A DNA stretch of 64,000 nucleotides, from contig JAWKHH010000004.1 in NCBI GenBank assembly GCA_041394945.1, positions 682,001-746,000 of the forward strand. The letters run 5' to 3'. Position numbers and translations under genes: made by a program. A model generated the notes under the pieces. The model had not been told where the DNA came from. It did not search any database and worked only from the letters and a program-made list of their open reading frames with translations. Origin of the DNA: Bryobacteraceae bacterium (GTDB taxonomy: Bacteria; Acidobacteriota; Terriglobia; Bryobacterales; Bryobacteraceae). Positions 7,273 through 13,848 of the stretch are shown in pieces (the first letter of the stretch is position 1; every line of letters begins with the position of its first letter).

Positions 7273-8415
7273 ATGTTCCTTGACGATGCGCGGCGACGGC
7301 AGCGCGAAACGATCGCGTTCCTGCGGGAGATGGTGGAGTGCGAATCGCCGAGCGGCGACGCGGGAGCGGTGAACCGGTTTGGGGATTTGTTCGCGGAGCG
7401 GGTGGCCGATGTGGCGACGGTGAAGCGCGTGGCGGGGGGGAAGTACGGGAAGCACCTGCTGTGCCGGTTCCGGCTGCGGGGGCAGAAGAAGTCCGCGGGG
7501 CGCGTGATGGCGCTGGGGCATTCCGATACGGTGTGGCCGATGGGGACGCTTCGGGCGATGCCGTGGCGGGAGGAGAAGGGGCGGCTGTGGGGTCCGGGCG
7601 TGCTGGACATGAAAGCGGGGCTGGCGTTCTTCGTGACGGCGATGCGGATTCTGCGGGACGCGGACGTGGCGGCGCCGGCGGAGGTGCTGCTGCAGATCAA
7701 TTCGGATGAGGAAGTGGGGAGCCATTCGTCGCGGGCGTTGACGGAGGAGAACGCGCGGGCGAGCAAGGCGGTGCTGGTGCTCGAGCCGGGGACGGGGCTC
7801 TCGGGGAAGCTGAAGACGGCGCGGAAGGGCGTGGGCGGGATGCGAGTGGAGGTGCGGGGGGTATCGTCGCACGCGGGGATCGACATCTCGGCGGGGGCGA
7901 ACGCGGCGGTGGAACTGGCGTGGCAGATCGGGAAGATAGGGCGGTTTACTAACTTGCGGCGGGGGGTTACGGTGAACGTGGGCGTGATCGGCGGGGGGAC
8001 TCGGACGAACGTGGTGCCGGCGGAGGCGTGGGCGGAGATCGACTACCGGATTCCGCGGCTGGCGGATTACGAGCCGCTGATGGCGCAATTCGCGGGGCTT
8101 GCGACGCGGGACAAGCGGTGCTCGTTGACGGTATCGGGGGAGTTGAACCGTCCACCGTTCGAGCGGACGGCGGCGGTGCGGGAGTTGTTCGGTGTGGCGC
8201 GGCGGGTGGCGGCGGGGATCGGGGTGGAACTGGAGGAGTCGGCGACGGGGGGTGGGTCGGACGGGAATTTTACGGGAGCGATCGGCGTGCCGACGCTCGA
8301 TGGGTTAGGGGGAGTGGGGGAGGGGGCGCACGCGGCGCATGAGAGTATCCTGGTGGATCGGGTGGCGGACCGGGTGGCTTTACTGGCTGGGTTAGTGGCG
8401 GAGTTAGGGCGTTAA
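7273..8415 (+). CDS. M20-family zinc metallopeptidase (carboxypeptidase G2/ArgE-like)
   Basis: A 380-residue peptidase that would cleave a C-terminal residue or N-acyl group from small substrates. Metal ligands are visible: HSDT (His83, Asp85), GVLDMKAG (Asp112), NSDEEVGS (Glu146 general base, Glu147) and GAHAAHE near residue 353. The dimerisation lid domain lies at about 185-300 (RKGVGGMRVEVRGVSSHAG). There is no signal peptide, so it is probably cytoplasmic. It is transcribed away from fabZ and followed by a 278-bp gap. The exact substrate is not predictable. Confidence 0.88.
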   Translation: MFLDDARRRQRETIAFLREMVECESPSGDAGAVNRFGDLFAERVADVATVKRVAGGKYGKHLLCRFRLRGQKKSAGRVMALGHSDTVWPMGTLRAMPWREEKGRLWGPGVLDMKAGLAFFVTAMRILRDADVAAPAEVLLQINSDEEVGSHSSRALTEENARASKAVLVLEPGTGLSGKLKTARKGVGGMRVEVRGVSSHAGIDISAGANAAVELAWQIGKIGRFTNLRRGVTVNVGVIGGGTRTNVVPAEAWAEIDYRIPRLADYEPLMAQFAGLATRDKRCSLTVSGELNRPPFERTAAVRELFGVARRVAAGIGVELEESATGGGSDGNFTGAIGVPTLDGLGGVGEGAHAAHESILVDRVADRVALLAGLVAELGR

Positions 8416-8430
8416 ATTGGGTTTGCTTAG

Positions 8431-8508
8431 CGGAACGAAGCCAATTCGATTGGCCCGTATGTAGTTGTTTTTGAATGAGTTACTAGATTTCTTATCGGCT
8501 TCGTTCCG
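8431..8508. repeat. 12-bp perfect inverted repeat with 54-base spacer
   Basis: CGGAACGAAGCC at 8431-8442 is matched by GGCTTCGTTCCG at 8497-8508, followed by GATTTTC. It lies 15 bases after the M20 stop. The long spacer makes it an unusual terminator; it may be the edge of a decayed element or a protein-binding site. The rest of the 8416-8693 gap shows no gene. Confidence 0.5.
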
Positions 8509-8664
8509 GATTTTCGGCGTGTATCCGGGGGCAATCCGGCGGGCGTTCGGTTGTCAAAGAGCTGTCGACGATCTTGTGGCTGGAAGTTACCAGCCGGTTT
8601 CAGGTTAGCATGGCGTGTCAAGGGGGAGATGTGGTGGACCGGGGCAGAGGGATATCGACGATCC

Positions 8665-8690
8665 ATATAGTTCGATGATATAGTTATAGT
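8665..8690 (+). promoter_or_regulatory. Direct-repeat operator and promoter of the MazEF-like module
   Basis: ATATAGTT occurs at 8665-8672 and again at 8678-8685, a 13-bp period, with three TATAGT hexamers at 8666-8671, 8679-8684 and 8685-8690 just before ATG 8694. This AT-rich block stands out against the GC-rich surroundings. Ribbon-helix-helix antitoxins commonly bind short direct or inverted repeats over their own minus 10, so autoregulation is likely by analogy. Confidence 0.5.
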
Positions 8691-8693
8691 GAC

Positions 8694-8912
8694 ATGCCTT
8701 CGATATTGATCCAAGTCGACGAGGCGCTGCTGCATTCGCTGGACAAGGTGGCCCCCGCGGCGAAACGGAAGCGTGCCGAGTTCATCCGGAATGCGGTTCG
8801 GGACGCGATCCGCCGGCGGGAGTATGAGCAGATTCGCGAGGCCTACCTGCGGCAGCCAGACTCCAGTGAGGATGCCGATGACTGGTCCAACGCCGATGAG
8901 TGGGCGCCATGA
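8694..8912 (+). CDS. Ribbon-helix-helix antitoxin (MazE/CopG-like)
   Basis: A 72-residue protein. Residues 2-45 fit an RHH fold: strand SILIQVDEALLHSLDKVA, then helix KRAEFIRNAVRDAIRRREY. The acidic C-terminal tail (DSSEDADDWSNADEWAP) is typical of the toxin-neutralising segment. The stop overlaps the toxin start as ATGA (8909-8912). It probably represses its own promoter through the upstream ATATAGTT repeats and neutralises the adjacent toxin. Confidence 0.82.
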   Translation: MPSILIQVDEALLHSLDKVAPAAKRKRAEFIRNAVRDAIRRREYEQIREAYLRQPDSSEDADDWSNADEWAP

Positions 8913-9244
8913 GGCAGTACGAGATCTGGTGGGCGGAACTCCCGAAGCAGGCCGGACGGCGACCGGTGCTTCTATTGAGCCGCGACGATGCGTATGAGGT
9001 GCTGACCAAGTTCATCGCGGCGGAGATTACGACAACGATCCGCGGTATTCCGATCGAAGTCGGGCTGGGCAAAGCTGAGGGGATGCCGAGGCCCTGCGTG
9101 GCGAATTGCGATAACTTGCGGGCGATTTCGAAATCCGCGCTCAGTGAACGGGTCGGCCGCATCGGGCGGTCTCGTGTGGGCGAAGTGAAGCGGGCCGTTG
9201 GTTACGCGCTCGCTTGGGAAGAACTGATCGAGGCTTCCGAATAG
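8909..9244 (+). CDS. MazF/PemK-family endoribonuclease toxin
   Basis: Started at ATG 8909 (ATGA overlap with the antitoxin) the protein has 111 residues, the usual MazF size. The N-terminus RQYEIWWAELP followed by GRRPVLLLSRDDAYE matches the MazF barrel (Y-E/R-I-x-W-x-x-L ... R-P-V-L-L-L-S). VANCDNLRAISKSALSERVG matches the CDQ/DN-x-R conserved segment with the arginine and serine region used for RNA binding. It is expected to cut mRNA at short motifs when freed. All key blocks are present, so the pair looks intact. Confidence 0.87.
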   Translation: MRQYEIWWAELPKQAGRRPVLLLSRDDAYEVLTKFIAAEITTTIRGIPIEVGLGKAEGMPRPCVANCDNLRAISKSALSERVGRIGRSRVGEVKRAVGYALAWEELIEASE

Positions 9245-9368
9245 CGTCTACTCAGGCCCTGGCCCGCGGGGCCGTGGACGAGGGACTTCGAAACGGTGCG
9301 CGAGGAGCGACTGAGGGCGGAGGCAGCGACGGCGGGCGCGGTGATGGATCGGCCCAGGGGCCAACCGG

Positions 9369-9643
9369 TCAGACGAGTTCCGGCCGGATCTCGCGCCCAA
9401 CGGCTTCGGCGGCTTTCCGCAAGGTCGCCAGGGTCACGGCGTCGTCGGCGGGGTCAAGCAGCCGGTCGAGGGCGGCTCGGCTGGTGTGCATGCGCCGAGC
9501 CATCTCCGCCTTGCATTTCCTGTTCCTTCATCGCAGCTTCCACCTGACGGGCAAGGACCCGCTTGATGGCGGACGAAGCTGTCTCTTCGTAGATACTCGC
9601 GCAGCCAGCTATCGAAGGATGATCCCACGTTCTTCTTTTTCAT
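9369..9643 (-). pseudogene. Frameshifted Xre/HTH-type antitoxin gene
   Basis: Three frames together read as one Xre-family antitoxin of about 90 residues. MKKKNVGSSFDSWLREYL starts at ATG 9643; a shifted frame then gives EETASSAIKRVLARQVEAAM; a second shift gives KAEMARRMHTSRAALDRLLD and ends TLATLRKAAEAVGREIRPEL before TGA 9369. These blocks are well-known parts of HTH antitoxins that accompany HigB/RelE-like toxins. Two frameshifts make it non-functional. The start codon keeps an ATGA overlap with an upstream decayed frame. Confidence 0.75.
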
Positions 9644-9960
9644 TGGCCAAACTCGCTGAGCCCACTCCGGTTGTAACGAGTCCCCATTTGGATGCAGACG
9701 ACGGGCCAGCGTTCCCTTTCATGAACGACTATCACGCCCTGGTGGATCCCAAAACGGCCGCACCAGCATCGCAGATGGAGAGCAGCGCTCCGTTTGCCCT
9801 CCCTACCAATCTGAAGATCCCGAGTCCGACACCATGTTTCCGTATGATGTCGTACTCGAGACCCGCAGTTCCGGCTGACGCCAAAGACGCCGGGATGGCG
9901 ACATACGGCCCCACCGCCACGTCCGGGCGGGGGCGCGTATCGCTGGCAGTGAGGGACGCT
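9640..9960 (-). pseudogene. Decayed open frame upstream of the antitoxin relic
   Basis: A minus-strand frame ending GTRYNRSGLSEFGQ stops at 9640 with an ATGA overlap on the antitoxin relic, the usual toxin-antitoxin operon junction. Further upstream a different frame reads VGPYVAIPASLASAGTAGLE then YDIIRKHGVGLGIFRLVG, so at least one frameshift separates the two parts. I do not recognise the family, and it does not look like HigB/RelE. It may be the former toxin or an unrelated upstream gene; the 5' limit is uncertain. Confidence 0.35.
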
Positions 9961-10045
9961 ACGGCAGGGGGCGCGCCTGCGGCGTCGACGGCGCGGAAGA
10001 GGAACTCTGGGCGAGGCGAGGTGAGGCTGGGCCACTGAGGAGGCT

Positions 10046-10507
10046 ACCGACGTCCTGAAGCACTGCGCCTTCGATCTCCGGGCTCAGCACTGGCGAAAAC
10101 GGCCAGGGCGAGGAAATATAAGCCCGCCTTATTGAGTTTGGCCGCCAGGCGGCTGAGCGGCGGCGCGACAAGGGGCAGGGCAAGCCGGAAACGTTCGATG
10201 TCCTGGGGTTCACGTACTGTTGTGGGATTGACCAACAAGGCAAGCTCCAGGTCGTCCGGTTGACGGCGCATGGCTGCACCGGGTCCTGAATGGTTACTTC
10301 CAGTACCACGCAGTTCCGACGAATCTGCCGCGATTGAACGGCTTCCGCAGCGAAGTCTGCCGCGCCTGGCGGTGTGCTCTGTTGCGGCGCAGCCAACGGA
10401 ACCGGCTCAACTGGTCCCGCCTAAATCGTCTCACCCGAAAGTACGTCCCGTCGTGCGGGGTTCCGCATCCTTATCCGGAGCTGCGTTTCTTCGCGTCTCG
10501 ACCTTAG
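10046..10507 (+). pseudogene. Group II intron reverse transcriptase/maturase remnant
   Basis: Pieces of one maturase are readable in order. CAFDLRAQHWRKRPGRG (from about 10064) is the block before the catalytic YADD; then, in another frame, ARLIEFGRQAAERRRDKGQG and KPETFDVLGFTYCCG (10122-10215); then, after another shift at about 10265, AWLHRVLNGYFQYHAVPTN and RLNWSRLNRLTRKYVP (10268-10440), ending at TAG 10505-10507. The YADD region and about 30 codons of the thumb are missing and the N-terminal half is absent, so it is dead. The stop codon falls inside the border of the adjacent repeat element. No intron domain V was recognised. Confidence 0.75.
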
Positions 10508-10780
10508 CGGCCCGTGGTTAAAGTCCCGTGGGACGCGCAGCACGGGATCGGCGCCCGCAGGCGAGACGCGAGGAGGAAGCAATGCGGATTTATTTCGAGC
10601 GACGAGCAACAAAGCATGCGGGCGCAAACCCCGGCTGCCCAGAGGGTTGCGGCGGCATGGGGCCATCTGCTTCGTTGTGGCTCCTGAGAGATGGCCCGCA
10701 TCGCCGGCCTCGCCACGCCTCGCATCTGGCCCCATGGCGCTCGCAACGCGGCCCACGCGACTTTAACCACGGGCTGCTAG
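10504..10780 (+). mobile_element. MITE-like element, copy A
   Basis: A 277-bp segment bounded by TTAG and CTAG. Just inside are near-perfect terminal inverted repeats: CGGCCCGTGGTTAAAGT at the left and ACTTTAACCACGGGCTG at the right. It is almost the same as the inverse complement of 41748-42007, differing by a handful of bases and a 17-bp insertion near 10728-10744. There is no transposase; the internal frames are short and in conflicting directions. A 4-bp YTAR-type duplication would suit mobilisation by an IS5-like transposase, which is inference. Confidence 0.8.
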
Positions 10781-10825
10781 GGTCCGGCGCAAAAACCGAG
10801 TCGCAGGCGCGGGGCAAAATTCGCG

Positions 10826-10860
10826 TTGACATATTCCGATATGGGTATATAATTCCCTTA
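10826..10860 (+). promoter_or_regulatory. Consensus promoter and candidate ArsR operator
   Basis: TTGACA (10826-10831), a 16-base spacer and TATAAT (10848-10853) form a perfect-consensus sigma-70 promoter. The GTG start follows seven bases after the minus 10, so the transcript should be leaderless. The inverted repeat CATAT-TCCG-ATATG (10830-10843) lies in the spacer, where a bound ArsR dimer would block polymerase. Confidence 0.75.
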
Positions 10861-11202
10861 GTGCCCCGGGCAGCGACAACCTCGGACGTTTTCAATGCCA
10901 TCGCCGAACCGGCCCGCCGCGATCTGCTGGCTTTCCTGGCGGCTCGCGAACGGGCGGTTAACGATATCGTCACCGAACTCAGACTGCCGCAGCCGTCGGT
11001 CTCCAAACATCTCCGCGTGCTGAGAGACACCGGCCTCGTGGACGCGCGGCGCGATGGACGGCAGGTCTTCTACCGCACCAACGCCGGTGCGCTGAAGCCG
11101 GTTCACGACTGGGCCGGGATGTTCGAAACCCACTGGCGGCGCCAGTTGCTGCGGATCAAGGAACGCGCCGAACGGGGCACGCCGCCGAAAGCCGACAAGT
11201 AG
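10861..11202 (+). CDS. ArsR-family transcriptional repressor
   Basis: A 113-residue winged-helix protein starting at GTG 10861. TSDVFNAIAEPARRDLLAFL is the typical N-terminus of ArsR members linked to SRPBCC genes, and LRLPQPSVSKHLRVLRDTGL is the recognition helix. No metal-binding ELCVCDL-type motif is present, so it probably responds to something other than arsenic. It is followed 13 bases later by the SRPBCC gene and then DinB, a well-known operon type in which ArsR represses an AHSA1-like partner. The longer frame reading back through the repeat element is artefactual. Confidence 0.9.
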   Translation: MPRAATTSDVFNAIAEPARRDLLAFLAARERAVNDIVTELRLPQPSVSKHLRVLRDTGLVDARRDGRQVFYRTNAGALKPVHDWAGMFETHWRRQLLRIKERAERGTPPKADK

Positions 11203-11215
11203 AAGGAGAATACCG

Positions 11216-11680
11216 ATGTCCGCCACCCCCGCACCCGCGCTCGAAAACATCACGCTCGAACTCACCTGGGACACCTTCGTCCGAGCGCCACTGGAGGCAA
11301 CGTTCGAAGCCCTGCTCGTCGAGATGGGGCCAGCCAATCAGGGCCCCGACGGCCAGCCGCTGACCATGGTCCTTGAGGCCTGGCCGGGGGGGCGCTGGTT
11401 CCGCGACCTGGGCGCCGATAACGGCCACTACTGGGGCACGGTACAGGCGATCAAGCGGCCGACGCTGCTCGAGATCACCGGTCCGATGTTCATCTCCGCT
11501 CCGGTGGTCTCCAACATTCAGTACCGACTCAAGGAAGCCGATGGCGGGACGGTGATCACGTTCCGGCATTCGGCGTTGGGATTCATTCCCGAGGCCTATC
11601 GCGAGGGTCTGACTCGCGGCTGGCCGCCTCTCCTCGAGCGTGTCCGGAAGCACGCCGAGGCAACCCGCGTCAAGCAATAA
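11216..11680 (+). CDS. SRPBCC (AHSA1/START-like) domain protein
   Basis: A 154-residue single-domain protein with the helix-grip ligand-binding fold: ELTWDTFVRAPLEATFEALL at the N-terminus, GGRWFRDLGADNGHYWGTVQ centrally, and a C-terminal helix (GLTRGWPPLLERVRKHAEA). An AGAAGGAGA ribosome site precedes ATG 11216. Members of this family bind hydrophobic ligands; in ArsR-linked operons the substrate is usually unknown. Confidence 0.85.
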   Translation: MSATPAPALENITLELTWDTFVRAPLEATFEALLVEMGPANQGPDGQPLTMVLEAWPGGRWFRDLGADNGHYWGTVQAIKRPTLLEITGPMFISAPVVSNIQYRLKEADGGTVITFRHSALGFIPEAYREGLTRGWPPLLERVRKHAEATRVKQ

Positions 11681-11702
11681 CCCAACCAACAGGAGAAAGC
11701 CC

Positions 11703-12230
11703 ATGAGCGCAATCGCAGCCATGCTGCACGAACTCGAACACGAGGCCGCCACCACCCGGCGCGTCCTCGAACGGATCCCGGATTCGAAACTCACCTGGAA
11801 GCCGCACCCCAAGTCGATGTCACTCGGCCAACTCGGGCTTCATGTCGCGATGGGGCCCGGCCACGTGGCCGAGATGTCGCGGCAGGCGGTGATGGAGCTG
11901 ACCGTGACCGAGCAGCCGGCCGCGTCGAGCAACGCCGAGATTCTCGCCGCGCACGACGCCGGCATCGCGCGGGCGCGTGAGATTCTGCAAGGCATGAAGG
12001 ACAGCGATCTGGCCAAGCCGTTCCGCATCGTGGCGGGCGCCGCAGAGGTGGCGACGATGCCGATCGGCGGCATGCTGCGCAGCGGGATGCTGAACCACTG
12101 GTATCACCATCGCGGCCAGCTCTCGGTCTACCTGCGCGAGGTGGGCGCGCCGGTGCCGTCCATTTACGGTCCCAGCGCGGACGAGAACCCGTACGCTTCT
12201 CTTCAGACCGCCGCCGCGGCCTCGGCCTGA
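11703..12230 (+). CDS. DinB-family protein (putative metal-dependent thiol transferase fold)
   Basis: A 175-residue four-helix bundle protein started at ATG 11703 behind ACAGGAGA. MLHELEHEAATTRRVLERI and LGQLGLHVAMGPGHVAEMS contain the first conserved histidine, and MLNHWYHHRGQLSVYLRE the HxxxH histidines that bind nickel or zinc in DinB/YfiT proteins. It is third in the ArsR operon. The fold is clear; the reaction is not. Confidence 0.85.
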   Translation: MSAIAAMLHELEHEAATTRRVLERIPDSKLTWKPHPKSMSLGQLGLHVAMGPGHVAEMSRQAVMELTVTEQPAASSNAEILAAHDAGIARAREILQGMKDSDLAKPFRIVAGAAEVATMPIGGMLRSGMLNHWYHHRGQLSVYLREVGAPVPSIYGPSADENPYASLQTAAAASA

Positions 12231-12242
12231 TGCTCGAACCGG

Positions 12243-12273
12243 GGGGCCGCGTTCGCCGGAGGGACGCGGCCCC
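12243..12273 (+). terminator. 10-bp perfect hairpin between DinB and PH genes
   Basis: GGGGCCGCGT (12243-12252) pairs with ACGCGGCCCC (12264-12273) over an 11-base loop, 13 bases after the dinB stop. There is no T-run, so it is not a classical intrinsic terminator. It may stabilise or attenuate the transcript before the next gene. Confidence 0.4.
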
Positions 12274-12288
12274 TGGTAAAAAGAAACA

Positions 12289-12828
12289 GTGACTCCCTCC
12301 TCCGAGCCCGTTGTCCTGGAGCGCGCTTCGTTCAATCCCCTCATTCGCTCGTACCTGGTTCTCTACGTCTCCTGGTTCCTGCTGATCTCGGTGGCCGGCA
12401 TCGTCCTGCTGCCGTTCTGGCTTCTGGGCGTAGGGCAGTGGTGGGCGCGCCACTACTTCGACAAACTCCTGTGCGAACTCACCGACCGGACGCTACGCTA
12501 CCGCAAGGGCATCCTTGTCACGGTGGAAAAGACGATTCCACTCGAGAACATCCAGGATGTCACGCTGGTGGAGGGGCCGCTGCTGCGCTGGTTCAACCTC
12601 GCCGTGCTGAAGTTCGAGACGGCCGGCCACGCCACCCGGCAAGCGAACGACATGAAGCTGGTGGGCATCATCGGAGCACTCGAATTTCGCAACCGGATTC
12701 TTGAAGCGCGCGACCGGTGGAAAGTGCGTGAACGCGCCGGAGGGCCGTCGAGCGACGTGGAGATTCTTACCGCGATCCATCGCGACCTCCAAGACATGCT
12801 CCAACTGATGCGCCAACGGCAGGGATAG
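12289..12828 (+). CDS. Bacterial PH-domain (YdbT/DUF304-like) membrane protein
   Basis: A 179-residue protein with GTG start. Residues 18-48 are a membrane hairpin (YLVLYVSWFLLISVAGIVLL PFWLLGV). Residues 60-125 match bacterial PH domain 2: LTDRTLRYRKGILVTVEKTI then PLENIQDVTLVEGPLLRWF, and LKFETAG. A C-terminal amphipathic segment has HRDLQDMLQLMRQRQ. It probably sits on the cytoplasmic face of the membrane. Function is unknown. No strong ribosome site is seen. Confidence 0.8.
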   Translation: MTPSSEPVVLERASFNPLIRSYLVLYVSWFLLISVAGIVLLPFWLLGVGQWWARHYFDKLLCELTDRTLRYRKGILVTVEKTIPLENIQDVTLVEGPLLRWFNLAVLKFETAGHATRQANDMKLVGIIGALEFRNRILEARDRWKVRERAGGPSSDVEILTAIHRDLQDMLQLMRQRQG

Positions 12829-12832
12829 AAAA

Positions 12833-12858
12833 GGCCGCGCCCGGAAGCGCGGCCGGCA
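12833..12858 (-). terminator. Intrinsic terminator for the leftward PEP-CTERM gene
   Basis: Read on the minus strand, GGCCGCGC (12854-12847), a six-base loop and GCGCGGCC (12840-12833) are followed by TTTTC. An 8-bp GC stem plus a short U tract fits an intrinsic terminator about 95 bases after the PEP-CTERM stop. On the plus strand no T-run follows. Confidence 0.55.
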
Positions 12859-12949
12859 ATCCGGCATAAGCCGGGCTGGTTTGAGTGGCGACCGTTCAGA
12901 GACCACCTTCCGCCGAAACGTGCGACCCGCCACGGCGGCCGGCAATCCC

Positions 12950-13681
12950 CTAACGGCGCCGGCGTACGAACGCGATGGCGGCCAAGCCGAGCCCGACGAG
13001 CGCCGTGGAGGCGGGTTCGGGCACCGCGGTGGAGTCGATCAGCAGGGAACCGGTGATGCCGTAGGTATCGCCACCGCCGGAGCCCAGAAAATTCACCTCC
13101 ACCGTGGCGGTGGCCGGAGAACTGGGCCCGAACATGATCGATTCGGTAAACGGTCCGCAGACCGAGGACCCAGGGCCGCCAGTGCAGCCCGCGCCGCCGA
13201 GATCAATGCCGAGGTTGGTGGCGTCGACCGAGGCGAAAGCGATGTCGCTGGCGCCGCCGGCCGGGCCGATGCTGACCGAGCCGTCCGGCCCGGCGGTGAG
13301 GCTCGCCGACATGGTGTGGGTGGCCGTGTTGTAGGGCCCGCCCGCGATCGGTATCGAGAACGAAAAACCGAAGGTGGTGGGGGCTCCGAAGTCGGCGACC
13401 GCGATCCCGTAGGACAAAAAGGGATCCGCCTGGCCTCCGAAAAACAGTTGATTGATGAAGTCGCTTCCGAGCGAGAACTCAGACTGACTGAACTCGAAAG
13501 ATCCGTCCTCAAGGACATCGGTACAGAACTGCTGAGTGGAAGTCAGCGGGCCTTCGTTCTGCACGTCTTGCTCGGTTGCGGTGATGTCGACACAAACCTG
13601 CGATCCCGGCTCCAGGACTCCTGCGAAAAGTGTCGACCCGGCGAGTGCGATAGCGGCCAAATTCAGCCGTACAAGATTCAT
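12950..13681 (-). CDS. PEP-CTERM sorting-domain exported protein
   Basis: A 243-residue secreted protein. Residues 1-20 are a signal peptide (LNLAAIALAGSTLFAG). The C-terminus is VPEPAS, a hydrophobic helix (TALVGLGLAAIAF) and VRRRR, the PEP-CTERM signal cut by exosortase. The body is Gly/Ser/Thr-rich with no recognised enzyme domain; two cysteine pairs (CTGG, SSVCG) may form disulphides. AGGAGG lies 8 bases before ATG 13681. Such proteins are usually surface or exopolysaccharide-associated. Confidence 0.88.
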   Translation of the reverse strand: MNLVRLNLAAIALAGSTLFAGVLEPGSQVCVDITATEQDVQNEGPLTSTQQFCTDVLEDGSFEFSQSEFSLGSDFINQLFFGGQADPFLSYGIAVADFGAPTTFGFSFSIPIAGGPYNTATHTMSASLTAGPDGSVSIGPAGGASDIAFASVDATNLGIDLGGAGCTGGPGSSVCGPFTESIMFGPSSPATATVEVNFLGSGGGDTYGITGSLLIDSTAVPEPASTALVGLGLAAIAFVRRRR

Positions 13682-13848
13682 ATGCGATCCTCCTACATTG
13701 GTGAACCATCGTAGGACGCTATTTCATATCGGCCTAGTACTGTTCCGGCCGACTTGTGTTGCATGGATCCCCTAATTGGGTATCCCAAGCCAGTATACAC
13801 AATCAAATAAGGGTTTTGCCTGGCATCCATTATTCCTAGTACTGAATG
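13682..13848 (-). promoter_or_regulatory. PEP-CTERM upstream region with two CAGTACTAGG motifs
   Basis: On the minus strand CAGTACTAGG occurs at 13844-13835 and 13742-13733, 102 bases apart, upstream of the PEP-CTERM start. A TATACT hexamer lies between them (13797-13792), in TTGTGTATACTGGC, and could be a minus 10. The shared 9-mer also occurs upstream of the sigma factor gene at 2793-2801. The function is unknown; a regulator site is one possibility. Confidence 0.35.

Noticed and set aside
8427..8735. A 102-codon minus-strand frame across the MazEF promoter
   Set aside because: It overlaps the operator repeats and antitoxin start and looks like random sequence.
9214..10038. A 274-codon plus-strand frame over the accessory patch
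   Set aside because: It runs antisense through the dead antitoxin and has no recognisable domain or ribosome site.
10504..10770. An 88-codon frame inside repeat copy A (and a related frame in copy B)
   Set aside because: Frame is not kept between copies (the 17-bp block breaks it), no domain, and it spans the terminal inverted repeats.
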